Program-made: the position numbers and the translations under genes
Notes under the pieces: model-generated
Told to the model about the DNA's origin: nothing
Database searches by the model: none
The model's input: only the letters and a program-made list of their open reading frames with translations
NCBI RefSeq assembly: GCF_027744825.2
Contig: NC_071350.1
Span: 2,790,001-2,854,000, forward strand
DNA length: 64,000 nucleotides
Source: Synchiropus splendidus
Lineage: Eukaryota; Chordata; Actinopteri; Syngnathiformes; Callionymidae
Direction of reading: 5' to 3'
Shown: one piece after another, positions 44,044 to 57,700 of the stretch
Layout: every line of letters begins with the position of its first letter
How positions within the stretch are numbered: position 1 is the stretch's first letter

Positions 44044-47000
44044 CATTGAGGAAAATATAAAAAAAAGGCTTGATGATTGGTACAAGATGGCAGGGAAGCA
44101 TCTGAATGGATTCTAACGTCATCTTGTGTGCAATGATGCCACCAGGACAGGAGTTTGGAGTTTACTGTGAGTTTCAACCAATGGTCAAGTTGTATCTCAC
44201 TTTGAGCATCTAAATGTCATGTACAGCACCAGAAGAGCAGGCTTCATAAGAAATACATTCATTGTAATCCAGAACATTACCTGATATTACACCGTGACAA
44301 GGGACCAAATAAGGGATTTGTTTTTTCCACATCACTACAAGACAACTAATGAAAGATGAAAATAGAAACCTGCAGCCTTAAAATATAAACAGTGCAGAAA
44401 TACAGCTTCCAGTTCAATGGCGTATTGAACTTAAGTGTCCCCTCACTAAAATGTAAAATAAAGTGAAAATAAGTATCTTTATTAGACATGGAGACAGATT
44501 TGGAGGCAGACATGATTCTGGCGTAGATATAAATTATATACTTTCTTTTTTTTCTTACTGTTCCTGTTCCTCCCTCTAAGCTCCTATGAGCCCAAATATT
44601 AATTCTCTAAAAATAAAATGATCTTTTAAGGTCAACCTACAAGCAGTTAAAGCAAAGTTTTAAATATATATGCATTTACCTCAACAGCATCTAATGGGAA
44701 AATGGACTTGTACGTATATGATGTGCATGTAACTGTTGCCACAATTTCATTCTGCAACTGGATTTAAATTGTCTATAAATGACAGATAAAATGGATGATT
44801 CTTCAGATAGGGATAATTTCAGGCTGAACTTCAAGTCAAAAAGTACCAAAAGTTTTTATCAGCAACATAATTCCTGCTCAACATAATTACAAAATTGGTT
44901 GACAGCTGTAATATGGCTGTCTATGCTATGGCTGACTATGGCAAAAATTAAAAGCACGACCGGCTACCTCAGTTTCAGTAAACTCCCAATCTCTATTTAT
45001 ATTTGTGCTGTAAAGATAAGTATTTTCTCTTTATAAATGCATGGATCTGCTTATGTTTCAAGTTTCATGAACACCTTCTGCCACTAAAGAATTTGGGGCT
45101 AAATTGTTTCAGTGATTGTATGACTGTTTCATTAGGCCTCGGTCAGATGCAACAGATGAAGCAGTTGCAACTGTGCCACGGTTGTAAACAGGCAACGTTG
45201 TGACATTTAAATAAGCCAAGGACCAAATATGGACTAAATACACAAGCAATATCTTCTGACTGTAACTTCTGAGCAACATTTGAGGGCGTGTTTCAAGGTT
45301 TTGGGGTAAATAGAGTTTGAAAACCACAGCCCGTTCGAGGAGACGAGTGAGGTTGTAGTTACATGGTAGGATCATAACAGAGATCAAGATATTGAATTTG
45401 ACTGTTCTAAGCAAGGAATATTCATCCTGTGATGAAAACCAGATCTCTGGTGTTCACAGCCTCCTGTAAACGACAATGATGATGCCAAGCCATCATCATT
45501 GTAGCTTGAGAGGTCAGAGAGAAGAGTATCTCCAATGGCTCAGGTAAACATCCGTAAAAGTTATGTAATTCACTATGGTCAGTGGCTGGTGATGTCATAA
45601 TACACAAATTAGATGAGTGATTTTACTTCCATCACAAACGTATACACAGTACGCAGTTATCAAGCCAAAATTAATGATAACAAAAATATTAAACATAAAT
45701 ATATAAAATAAATATTTTTTTCTGAAAAAACTACGCCTGTCTATCACGCTGATCACATACAGAATCTAAAACTTTATGAATTATGTTTGATATTAAAAGT
45801 TTGCTTCAAATATTAAGCTTGTGTTTTGAATGGCTGCACCTTGGCTATACAGTAGAGAGCAGGTTCCCTGCTTTTCTTCTGCAGTGTTTACAGTTTTTGT
45901 TCAATTTGAATTCCTTTCTGGTACAAGCTGCTCACGTTGGGGTGTCAGCTGGGTGTTTGTATTGTCCTCCATGATCTCCCCGGCAGAAAAGGTGAGACAG
46001 AATCACGTGGCTTAAGTTGAAGCCTGTTGATAGCCATACTGCTTTCTTGGCGCAAGCTATGACACAAAGCTGTTTGTTCATGTGACTGTACTGTATAAGA
46101 TGATAACACAATACATTTAAAATGTGATGACTAGGTAAGAGCAATCTGGTGGAAAAGGTACAGGTGACAGAACCAGCATTTATTACCATATAAAGCCATA
46201 CATGAGTCTGCAAATCAGTCACACAAGCAAACTGGATTGATCCTTATCCAGACGCTCCACTTGGTACCGTGAATTGTCTGTTTCTCAATGAGCGAACCAT
46301 AAAGCACTGCTAAATAAGTAAATACTACTGGGTATTGATCCAGAAACCCTGTAGTCTAAATTGTTGCCATGCCAGCAACCAACAAGTGTGAGACATCCAA
46401 GATTCGACGAAAGATCTCCCACAATTTCCTGCATTATTCAGCATCCGCCTACATAAAGATTAGTTCCAATATTTTGTATCTAGGTCGCTGTATTAGATCA
46501 CGAAATGACATTCATCTCATGAGTAAGCTTGGGTGCATCAGACCAATGTGTAGCCCCTTTTGCCCCGACTCTTCAGGCCACATATGATTTGGGTAATTAG
46601 TCATATATCAAGAGCAAGATACTGGTATTGATGATGTCATTGTGGCCCTCTGCTGAAACACCAACTGTCATTAATTAGACTGTGGCTCTGCTGTTCGCTC
46701 TGTGTTCCCATGGTAACAATGTGTGGTGTTTCCTTCACCCTTGTGTAAGGCTGCTTCTTCCTTAAAACGTTTATTTTCGTCTGCTAAAGCATCAGAAACA
46801 CAGTCATTAGTATGCTCAATTAAACGGTGGTAAATCTCTCAGACAGGTCAAGTCGCTTTAACGTCATAATGGAATTGCATTTCTAAATGTTAATCATTCA
46901 CATCCCAGAAATACAAGTTTCTTTACATCAATCATGATCTTGAAATCTCAGGAAGAGTTTGAGTTTATATTTGGCAACATTGTGAGCATAATAATGCTCG

Positions 47001-50000
47001 ATCAAAATGAAAGTAGCTTTGATTTGCCATGGCAGTTGACAGCTTGACATGTGCATTATAAATATCATCCATATTTATCAAGCAGCTGTAAATTTCCGAC
47101 TCTTAGACAGCAGCTTGTATCATCCACTAGGTTTTGAGTCGTAGTTACAGTTCTATTAAGACTATAAGCCGCTCCAGCGTGTAAGTCGCACCAGTCAAAA
47201 AATGCATCATCAAGAAGAAAAAGTAATGATATAAACATTACATCATTCAGCCAGTAAACAATACAAAGTGCATCAAAGCATTTTATTCTTAACATTTGGC
47301 AGTCAATGACTGCATGTGCTCTAACAGAGCGCAGTGACGGACCCTTTATCTCTTCCATCATCTTTAAGTGTGGCAGTGAAGAAAATTACCTTTTCTGAAA
47401 ATGCCACCTGTTTCCCTCATTAATGCCCTGCATTGTGTTTGACACCTTTTGCTGAGTGGATGTCACAAAATGTCCAGGTCAAGGGTTCTTAGCAGCACTG
47501 AAAGCCACATGTAATCTGGCGAACGTGGGGAGATGTTCCAGAGAACTGAACATCTCTTACGTCTTCGCATGCAATCAATGGGGTGGATAATCTTGCAACA
47601 GCAGTAACGGTTGACCAACAGACGCCCTCCACAGAAGTGCTACCATTCTGCATTGCTGGCCTTGAGAGAACAGCAGCTAATGCAGCCGTAGGCCAAGACT
47701 GAACCCTCGCAATGAGGGATGCTCTGATTGGTCACCGATCATGATCGGCTGATTTCAGCATGATCACTACCTGTCATTGCCGATCACAACGACTGATCAC
47801 ATGTGACAGCCAGAGCTCTGATGAAGCCCCGCTGCACTTGCTGCTCAATCAGCAGCAGCCTTGAATCATCAGTCTGCCATGAAGATTCTTTCAATCTGTC
47901 ACGTAAGTCAAGTATGCATCCTGCAGCACATGCACGGGAAAATGCTGTGCAGGGAAGCGCTTTCAAATTAAACACACCATTTAAAGCTCCAGCACTTGAC
48001 GGAGCACAGTGAGTTTTCTGGGCTCATGAAAGTGAGACTGCTGGTTCCTCAGCAGCAGACGCTTAGCAACACCCACCGGTCTGAGTGTGACATTCGGAAT
48101 GATAACAAATAATCATTAATTTTACCGAGCTAGATGACCAGCTTTTCTCAGGTGTTGCGGAGACGGAATCGTTTTGGAGTCCGGTGTGGCATTTGTTGCA
48201 TCTGAAACTTTTTAAAACATCCGGAGTGAAAACATTCATAAATGCAGTGCCCTCTGTCTCGGAGTCCCGCTACAGTACGTAAATATTTCACGGATATAGC
48301 ACAGTCTCTAGAGATTCACCTGTGACATCTCACATCGAATCAAATGTTTTTCAACTGTCCTTTTGACAGAATAATTTTTGCATTCACACAAATTACCTTG
48401 TTAATGACCTTATTCCAGTTTCTCACCTGTAAAAAAAAAGTGATTCCATTCTCTTATTTAACAGTGTTAGAGGTGGGCACAGGGACCACATGTGACTCTT
48501 GTGTCCAACACTCATGAGGTCAGTCAGTGACATTTCACAATTGTGTAATTGAATTAAGGTTTATGAAAAACCTTCAATGACACTCATTCACAAGAGATCA
48601 TGGGAAGCTTGAAAAATAAAACTGAAGAAAAGAAAAGAAACTTTCCTCCATCATTAAGATCACATGAAACATAATTTTCTGTAGTACAGACTACATTTGG
48701 GGAATTAATCTGTCAAAGGGTTAGGTCTGCTTATTTGTCAGTTTGTGCATTTTTATGTGTGTTTATTCCAAAACACAATAAAATCATTTCCACAAGTTGT
48801 AACTATTATCCGTTTGGTATGATTATTATTCAATGTTCGGGCTTAAAATATCAAAGACAGTTTTCATTTAATTATGTTAAAACTCCTTCACGATCCTGTT
48901 AAACACTCCTCAAAGGTGAACCCAAAAAACAATGCTTACGCAGCTGTCCAGGTTAGAGCAAAGATGGAAAACAAGTTACAAAGTGACTTTATTTAGTTAG
49001 AAAGCTAGTTTGGAATTGTTGCTCAAGATAATTTGACACAAGTGGAAGCAGGAATGGGAAAACCACAAAGATTACTCAGTCATGAAAATGACTAGAACAA
49101 GGAGATATCATGAACACAAGACCGTTGGCTATATTGTATATCAATTCAGGGCTAGCACACCAATCTAATAGACAACCCTATGTCGGATCCTACGTCAGAT
49201 TCCCCACGCATTCCAAGATGGCTCCTCAGCGCGTCAACAGTAAGTACAGCTGTTGTAATATTGTGAATATCAAACTTCAAACGAGGCTTTTCTCAAGGAT
49301 TTTTTTCATTATTCCAAAGCACTTTTATAGTTGGTGGCATCCTCAATGACTATGGCGGATTCTGATAAATACATACGGTATACCATGATAGCAACACAAA
49401 GAAAAAGTTGAATTGAACATAGTTGCCTCAGGACTGCACGATGTTCTAATTCTACAGGGAAAAAAAATAAATAAACAGAAGTGTCGTGCGTATATAATTG
49501 CAAATAATAAAAGGCATAGCTTCAACTGCAGCAATAGAGAACCTACTCAACAAGGTGGAACCAACGTCCGTCACAAAGCAGCTTAACCGTTCAGGGTTTT
49601 TTTGTCTGTCACTTCACATGTGCACTCTGTGTTTAGGCAGAAACATTTGTCAATACTTTTGGCGATCCTTTACCCAAGCTGCCTTCTAATTAAATACATT
49701 AGCTTGACTGCTGCTGCTTTGGCACTGTGGGTGGCCGCCACTTTTCAATGAGAAAGAAAACATACTTTCAGCAGGTAGAGCTGCTCCAAAAATGACTTAT
49801 AATTATATTATTCCAACAAATCTAAATGAATCATCACATTATTCCATGTCTGTTATCTTCCCCTGCTGCGGCTCATTATAAAAAAAGCTTCAATTATCAA
49901 GGCACTGTATGAGCAAGTATGTGGGTCATGATTCTAGGGCACGGGTGGAAAGGGCAGTGCAGGGCTTTCTTTGTGCCACTGTCTCAAACCTGGAGCAAAG

Positions 50001-51535
50001 GTTACATCCATGATTAAATTTGTGTGAGAGTAGCCTCAAGGACTCCTTAGCTGATAACCATGCTTATCATTATTGATTCATTGAGGCAAATGTTTGTAAA
50101 ACCACAACCAGACACTCATTCTCCTTTCACACTGACGTGTATTCAAATAGCCTTCAGCAGGCCTGCTATGGAAAAAATAACCCTGTCTTGCCTTTTCATT
50201 TTTTTTTTTTTTTACTTTCTTTCCATCCAGATTCTTGAACGCACACACACCTTCTTGTTACATTTTACATCCAGCTGGAAAAGGCTCCAACTTAAAATTA
50301 AAAATAGCAGGAAATTAAAAAAAAAAACTAAGGGCGACATATTCATCTAGAGCATTACACTTTTGACACCACAGAGAGCTGCACATTTGTCATCTGGGTT
50401 TTTCTGTGAAGTACAGACAGAGACTATTTTCACCCGAGGCTCCCTTCCAGCATGAAATGAGTTTACAATCATAATAATAAATGGCTGATGAAGAAGTAGG
50501 ATAATGACATTTGAATTTTTAATGACAAAAGGATCATTAGCGCTCAGGAAAGAAAACAATCACAGTGGCAAGTTTGTTATTTCACTCACTGGTGACATGC
50601 ACATGCACACAAAGCGTCCAGCCTGATTGATGTCGAGAGGAGCACATATAATTCGAGCCCTTAAGAAAGGTCACCATCCTTCCCATGGACTTGTGCATTT
50701 GTGTGTTTTAATGACATTATGACTAAATAAGAGAATTGTATCACACATTTGCGCTCTTTTACCACCTTGATGCTCTTGAGCAAACAATTAAATCGACAAG
50801 AGAGGGTTTTATAAGGCTGTACTTTGACCACGGCACAGGTGATGAGGCTTCACTCCAAAATATGCATGTATAATGGGAGCATACCAATCGCAGGTTTTTG
50901 AAAAGCTTTACCAGTCAATTCAGATTTGGCCTGATATCGTTTTTTTACATAACTGACAGGATACACCTTTAATGTCTGAAACCAACAGTAGTTTTCTGCT
51001 TATATAAATAAACCAAGTAAGGTGTGAGCTGAATGTTTTATTTCAACTTCCTCAAATACATTCCGATTATATTTGCCATGCGCATTAGTTACATTTCTTT
51101 GTATTATATTACATTGCTTCCGACATGTTCAGTGTGGTGTAGTCAACATTCCTAGCTATAATTTCACAGAGAATGAAAAGGAGCACAGTGAAAATTTCTG
51201 CCCCCTAGTCCAACTTTTCTGTGTTTTACCAATGTAGCTTAGTGAAAGCTTGTGTCAGGTTGTGTATGTTACATCAAAAAATTACTAAAAACTTAAAATT
51301 AATTGCAAACAATGCATTTGTTTTTGTAGTACTAAAAGAAATAAATGCCCAAATATCAAAGTGGTTAAAGGTTAAAATATTAAGCAAAAAATAATAAACA
51401 GACATCTGAACGCCCTGTCTCAAACTTTTAGTTCTGATCATAACAATGCGAAACGTTCATTGCTGATCGCAGGCATATCAGAAGTTTGATTTGATTGTGG
51501 CCCATTCATGACTTATTTCAGTCTTCAGACTTGTA

Positions 51536-51694
51536 CAAGTAACAGCCGATTTACGACCTGCTCAACTTACGTCCACCCGTACTTACGACTACTGCCAGCA
51601 GAGACCAGCTGATGCTTTGAATGGCATTTACATCCAATCCGACTTACAACCAGTTGGTCAGAACCGATCCCGGTCGTAAGTCGGATGTTACTTG
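51536..51694. mobile_element. Fold-back MITE
   Basis: The left end CAAGTAACAGCCGATTTACG and the complement of the right end, CAAGTAACATCCGACTTACG, are 20-bp inverted termini with three mismatches; internal TCCGACTTAC and CGTAAGTCGG motifs repeat in both senses. Total 159 bp, non-coding. Superfamily not assigned. Confidence 0.7.
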
Positions 51695-54384
51695 ATGTGT
51701 TAGAGATTGCTATCGACATGATCTGTTTATGGTGCACTGGATGATAGCTGTTGACGTTATCCAGACGTCAAGACTGGAGGGCAGGCCTGTCAGCCAGACC
51801 TTGTGAGGAAGATTCAGGGAATAGGTGTTGCAGCAAAATTAATGAAATCAGCACAGATTGATCAGTGCACCCCAATAGATAAATAATATACAACACTTTT
51901 CTGTTAAACATTGTGGCTTACATCTAATGACTAATTTCTGAACAACCACAAGCATACACAATAACTATAGGTGAGCCTGGTCCCTCGTCACCACGTAGAA
52001 AGACGGCTATCCGCTTGTGTGTGGAGTGTTATTTGGGTCAAATATTTAGTAATCAACTGCGTTATTTGCTAATATTTACAACCAACTACTTAATATTTGA
52101 GCAGCCCTAGGAAGCAGTGATTTTTCTCTGGGTATTTTTTGTCAAGAATTTTGTTGATGTCGCCCTTTTTAACTAAAATATTGATGTGGTTTTTCCTTTA
52201 ATTAGGACACAGATGGATGAACTGAAAAGGTCTCACTGCAATCAAACAGACTTTCAGGATGAGGTTTTTCCTCTTGACATCACAGTTATGAAAAGACCCT
52301 CAAAAGATCAAAACGCTGCAAAACTGTCATGCTTGTTTGCAAGCTCCTGCAGGGTAGTGTCTCTAGTAACACCACAGACACACACACACATAGCCAACAC
52401 CCAGAGACCTGAATCATATGTAGGTCAACTATAGTGGCTCGGCTCGACACAAACTGTCAAAGTGTCTGTTTCCTTTTTTTCTGCTATAAAAAACAAAAGA
52501 CAAGCCACACCTCATTCTTTAGTAGTAAACATGAGATAAAGGTGATGCAAACAGAAGAAATAGGCATGGAATATGAATGAGTTCATTTATACCTGATTTC
52601 CAACTAAGTAAACTAACCTTTGAGTTGGCAGCCATTCATACGAGACACAACCACTGTTGAATTTTGATCATTAAGGCAGCTTGACAAGCTTTAGCAACAG
52701 AAACAAGCAAATGTGTATTTGCTTGTTTAATAAGATAAATAAAGAAGCATCTAAAAGTCTTATTTGTGCTCTGGTGCATCTAAGCCTGAAGCCACACAGG
52801 ACAATGACTGTGTGCTTTGGAGCAAAAGATCATCAGCAAGGATGATGACGTCTGTAGAGGGGGGTTATATAACTAGCTGAACATTTTGTCTGTCATAGCT
52901 AAAAAGGTTAAAGAGGGTGACATAAATTCCTGTCATAGTCTACAGAATCATGTGAATCACAGTTCTGCAGACCACATGATTTCGACTGCAGCTGGGAGCC
53001 TGAATGGAAAGTTGATGATGGACAACCCCAGGAATGTTTGCTTATCTTACGCCTTGAAAGGCATACGAGTGTTTAGAAAGCAAAATGACTAATGCCTGAA
53101 ATTCTCCAATAGTTGCCCAGCTCCAACCATCTTCTCCTAACTATACCCCTGAGTCCTCTCATACCTCAGCGCTGCAGTCCTGCCCACACATAAGGTAGCT
53201 GCGAGACACCAGTCTTTACATAGACATCACAAATACTTGAGCTCGATGAAACGTGGCTGGAGTTTTATCAGAACAAGTACGTGGTCTATAGGGTGAGCTG
53301 GTATCTTAAAAGCCATTAGATCTTCAACATGAACAGAAGGAAGTAAGAAAGTCGCTGGAAATTAAACACCAATGCAAGCATGCCTTTCCAAGCAAAGCTG
53401 AGAGTTGAGTTCCAAAATGGTCCACGCATATAATGAAACGTACTTTAAAACAAGTAAAACCATAAACCATAAACTTAACACCAAAAAACTTATTTTCATA
53501 ATGAATAAAGAAAAGTATCATGAAACTAAGAAATTATACTCTCATTCTTGGTATATATTTCAAGCTCATACCAATGATATTTTTCTCATTACAATTAACT
53601 GCCAGGACTCTACTACAACTGTTCATATTTTCAGCCTTCACTCACTGGCTGATATTTTCAAAACAGAAACCACAATTTTAGCAGGTTTTTTTATGTTAAG
53701 TCACATGGGATGGTTGTGGCCTATTTCATCCTAATTCGAGCAGGTCTGACTGACATTCCCAGCCACTGTGTAGCTATAACCTTGTGCTGGCTTGATTTGC
53801 TTGGACCAGTCTGGAAAAAGGAGTGGAGATGACAAATTTTACATGTATGCAAGCAGACTCAGGCCCTATTCACATAAGGCCTTTTGTTTTCAGGAACCAC
53901 TTGTACTTTTTTTAAAAATGGAACCAGGGTGGATGCATTTGAAAACTATGTGGAACCGGCGATGTCATATTGGCACTGTAGAGCTCATTCTGTGACAGTA
54001 ATATTAAAACAAGATCTTCAGACACTCTTGTAATGGGAAGCAAATAATCATTGCGAATAGTATAAACAACGTGGGTCAACAGCTGAGAAGCCCACACACA
54101 ACAGAGAGGCCAAGTCCTAAGGCAAACTTTCATTTTCTCGAACCAAACTCAAAGAAGAACTTCAACTGATTGGAGAAAATTATCACCTTTAGGGGGCTCA
54201 TTGTTCACGTGGCGCTGTTCATTATCTTTGGCAGAATTGGCGTTGACATTGCTGTAACTACACCTGGTCACTGAATGGCAGTGAATTTTTAAGGAGGTCC
54301 ATAAAGAACAACTGGGCACAACTGTTGCATGAAAGAGAGAGCTGAGCCAAAAGGCAAACCTCTCCATTTACCAATCAATCTTAA

Positions 54385-54775
54385 CCAGACTCTCACCTAT
54401 GGTCATGACCGAAAGAACGAGATCCCGGATACAAGCGGCTGAAATTAGTTTTCTCCGATGGTTGGCGGGTGTCTCCCTTAGAGATAGGGTGAGGTATTCT
54501 GTCACTCACTCACTCTGTCACGTTGAGAGGAGGCAGTTGAGGTGGTTCGGGGTGCCCCTGGACGCCTCCCCTGGCAAAGCCAGCTGGGAGAAGACCATGG
54601 GGTCGACCCATTACCAGGTGCAGGGATTATATCTCTTCACGGACCTGGGAGCATCTCAGGATCCCCAAGTCAGAGCAAGTGAATGTAGGGCGAGAGAAGG
54701 GTATTAGGCACAACCCTCAGAAGCTGCTGCTCCGCGACTTCGCAACAGATAAGCGGATGAGGATGGATGTATGGA
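54385..54775 (+). mobile_element. 3' end of a decayed non-LTR retrotransposon (ORF2 C-terminus)
   Basis: The plus-strand frame from 54399 reads VMTERTRSRIQAAEISFLRW then AGVSLRDRVRYSV, with HVERRQLRWFG after it: the conserved tail of a very common fish LINE ORF2 (TERTR.RIQAAEM.FLRRVAG.SLRDRVR). The middle is deleted and scrambled; the copy ends near GATAAGCGGATGAGGATGGA, as intact copies do. Confidence 0.75.
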
Positions 54776-57700
54776 CGGACATCTCTCATGCACCACCCAA
54801 GTGCAGCGCACTGAATGCAGCGCATTAGGATGCATGCCTAGCTGAAACTCTGTCAAGGCAGTGCAAAAAGAGGTGCCAAATATGTTGTGATAATATTTCA
54901 AAGAGCAGTAATGTGTTTGATGAGTTCCTACTGTGTACCATGTTTTCAACATCAGATTTGAACGTCGCCATGTGAACAAACACAGCCTCTCTATTGCTTT
55001 GTAAAACACTGCCTTGGGCACTTGCCAGTTTTGATGTTAGAGCTCTAATAGCTCAGTTTATAGTCAAGTAAAACTCATAACAATAAACATCTACACCAAT
55101 GTCACTGTTTCCATGGAAATGTTATTGTTTTCTCTCTGTTTTTCTTAAAGATACTGCACATACCGGCTAGGCATGTGTACTACATCATTTCTGCTTTCAG
55201 TGGTTAGTGTGGATGGCACCATTGGCTCCATGCACTTTATCGACAAGAGAAGGGAGGTTTTCATGAGATCACAGCATCAAAGCACACTTGCATTTAAATC
55301 CATGGAGAGAGCCCAAATGGAGGTGGACATTAAAACCTACCTTCAGTTGGAACACTAATTGAGCTTTCAATGAGAAAGATCATGTCAATATACACAGAAT
55401 TAGTAGGCTTTAATCTGCTTGTTTTACATATTATCGTAATCATAAAAGTACAGGAGTACATAAAGAAGTTCAGAATAGATTTTACTGTATTGACTTGACT
55501 AAATCACATGACTTTATGTCACATCCAATACTTTAATAATCCCACCATTCATTGAGTAACATATATAGATAACAGCATTACAAAACTCAATGTCACATCT
55601 CAAACCGCCACTCATTAGAAGGGTATGTGACACTGACAAACATTTCTGACAGAAAGCTATTTTAGAACAGAAAAACAACCCTGATTTAATTGACAATGGC
55701 CATTAGATGACAATTACATGACCACAGTGGGCAGTTCAGTATTTATTGATCTTTGAAGAGGATCTATTCCAATTACGAATTTAACTGTGACCTCAGTCCC
55801 CTGACAGCTATCTCATAACACATCCATAAGGTCAATATTGTGAGCCCGAAACTTAATGACTGAGAGAAAATGATGAGGTGGTCATGCAAGATCATGAAGA
55901 TTGACTACTTGGCAACAAAACTTGGCAATAGGTGATGTCGATAAAAAGTAAATACTGTATACCTTATGTTCACAGGCTCACACTAATCTTGCCAACCAGA
56001 AGTGAGACAGTTAGCACCGCCTGCAAGCCGCGTCCAACAGTCTGCTTCTTCTGAATCACAGCTTGCAGGTGCAAGTAAACGCAGAGATGAATCACTCGCA
56101 CCAAGACAATGAGACATCTCTTGACAAAAAAAACAAGATTCAAAGTAATCCGTTCACACTGCCAATTATTTTATGCCATAGCATAATGGAAATATCAGAT
56201 TATGTATTGCTTATGGCCAAATGAATGTCACTTGTATTCACTCTGAGATCAAGAGATAGTTGTTAGCTACACAGCCCTTCAATGACCCCAAATTTACATA
56301 CATACAATATTCACAAATATATTGACAAAAAACATTTAACAGGGTTTCCTGCAGTGCTTTAGTAGCATATGGGGGGGGCCTAGACTGGGATTTTGATTTT
56401 GCAGGGGAGTTTTCATCTGCCTTTGTCAACATGTAAGTGAAGTGTGACCTGCAGTCGAGCAGCTCACCAAAGTTCTAGGTAGGACAACTTATGATGTACA
56501 GTGTGACTGTCATCTCACAAGCCCCCCTCCCTTTAGTGACACAACAAAACATGTAAACATGATAATTTCAGGCTTCCCTGCAGAAAATCGGATAGTCAAG
56601 GGGTGACCAGAGGGGCCCGTGCCTATAAGTGTAGGCAAGAGAGATTATACAATTAGTTTCCTCATAATTAACATTAAGTTCTAACAGTGTGAAGAGCTGC
56701 AGGACAAAGACAGTTATTGGTATACAATTCAGGACTTGCCCCAAGGATTTTCCTCCACAGAGCCGAGATGGTGGGGGCAAGGAGAGGGGGCTCTTTAGGA
56801 GAAAGGCTTGACTACATACATTGCACTGGGAGAAACTCAGCGTATCAAAGTTCCAGTGAAGGGGATCCCTACAAAGCAAAAGTACTGGGCAAGACCCAGC
56901 AATTTAATTAAAGTTATTTATAGATTCAGGGGAAAAAAAACTTTGAACTCTGAGTGACCTCTGTTGAGCATGTTTCTCATCTGTGATACTTTCAAGAGCA
57001 TGTTTCTACATTGTTACAAAAGATTGTTGGTTGACAAAGTGTTACAAAAAGAGCAACATTTTTGGGGAAAGCGTACTCAAGGCAAAGAGCAGATGTTGCC
57101 TACTTGAACTATAAATGAAAACTAAAAGCAACCCTGAATTTAAAACACAAATATTTAACATTTTAAATGTATCTAGTGCAGTAAGGAAGAGTATTTAGCC
57201 ATGCTATTACAAGCTTAAAATGTCATTTGATTTATTACATCATTCTAAACAAACAATGAGCTGCTAAGGGCCCATGGGCCATATAAATTAAAATTTAGAA
57301 TGACACGATCTTAATTAAACGTTCCTACGAGGTCTATTGATGCAAGGATTATGTTTTTTACATGCTGAACCAAAAAATCGTTCACGGCTATTTAAATTGA
57401 CACAGAGATTTTTACAGTTAATCAGCAAGGTGCGTAAAGGAACCCAAACTAACTATGTTTATTTATGTGAAATAGCATTTTAGGCATAAAACAGGACAAG
57501 CATTATTTTGAAGCCAATAGCATCGAATTCTGGTTTCCAAATGAACCAAAGCTGGCAATTCTATTTTGTTCATTTCTCTCCCCACTCGTCCACCAGTAGT
57601 TCGATTTTGGTCCATTTCATGTGTTTGACAGATGAATCAACATGGGCTGAAGATTTGCGATTTAATTTGCTGGCAGCTTTGCTTGGCTTTCCTTAAAGTG

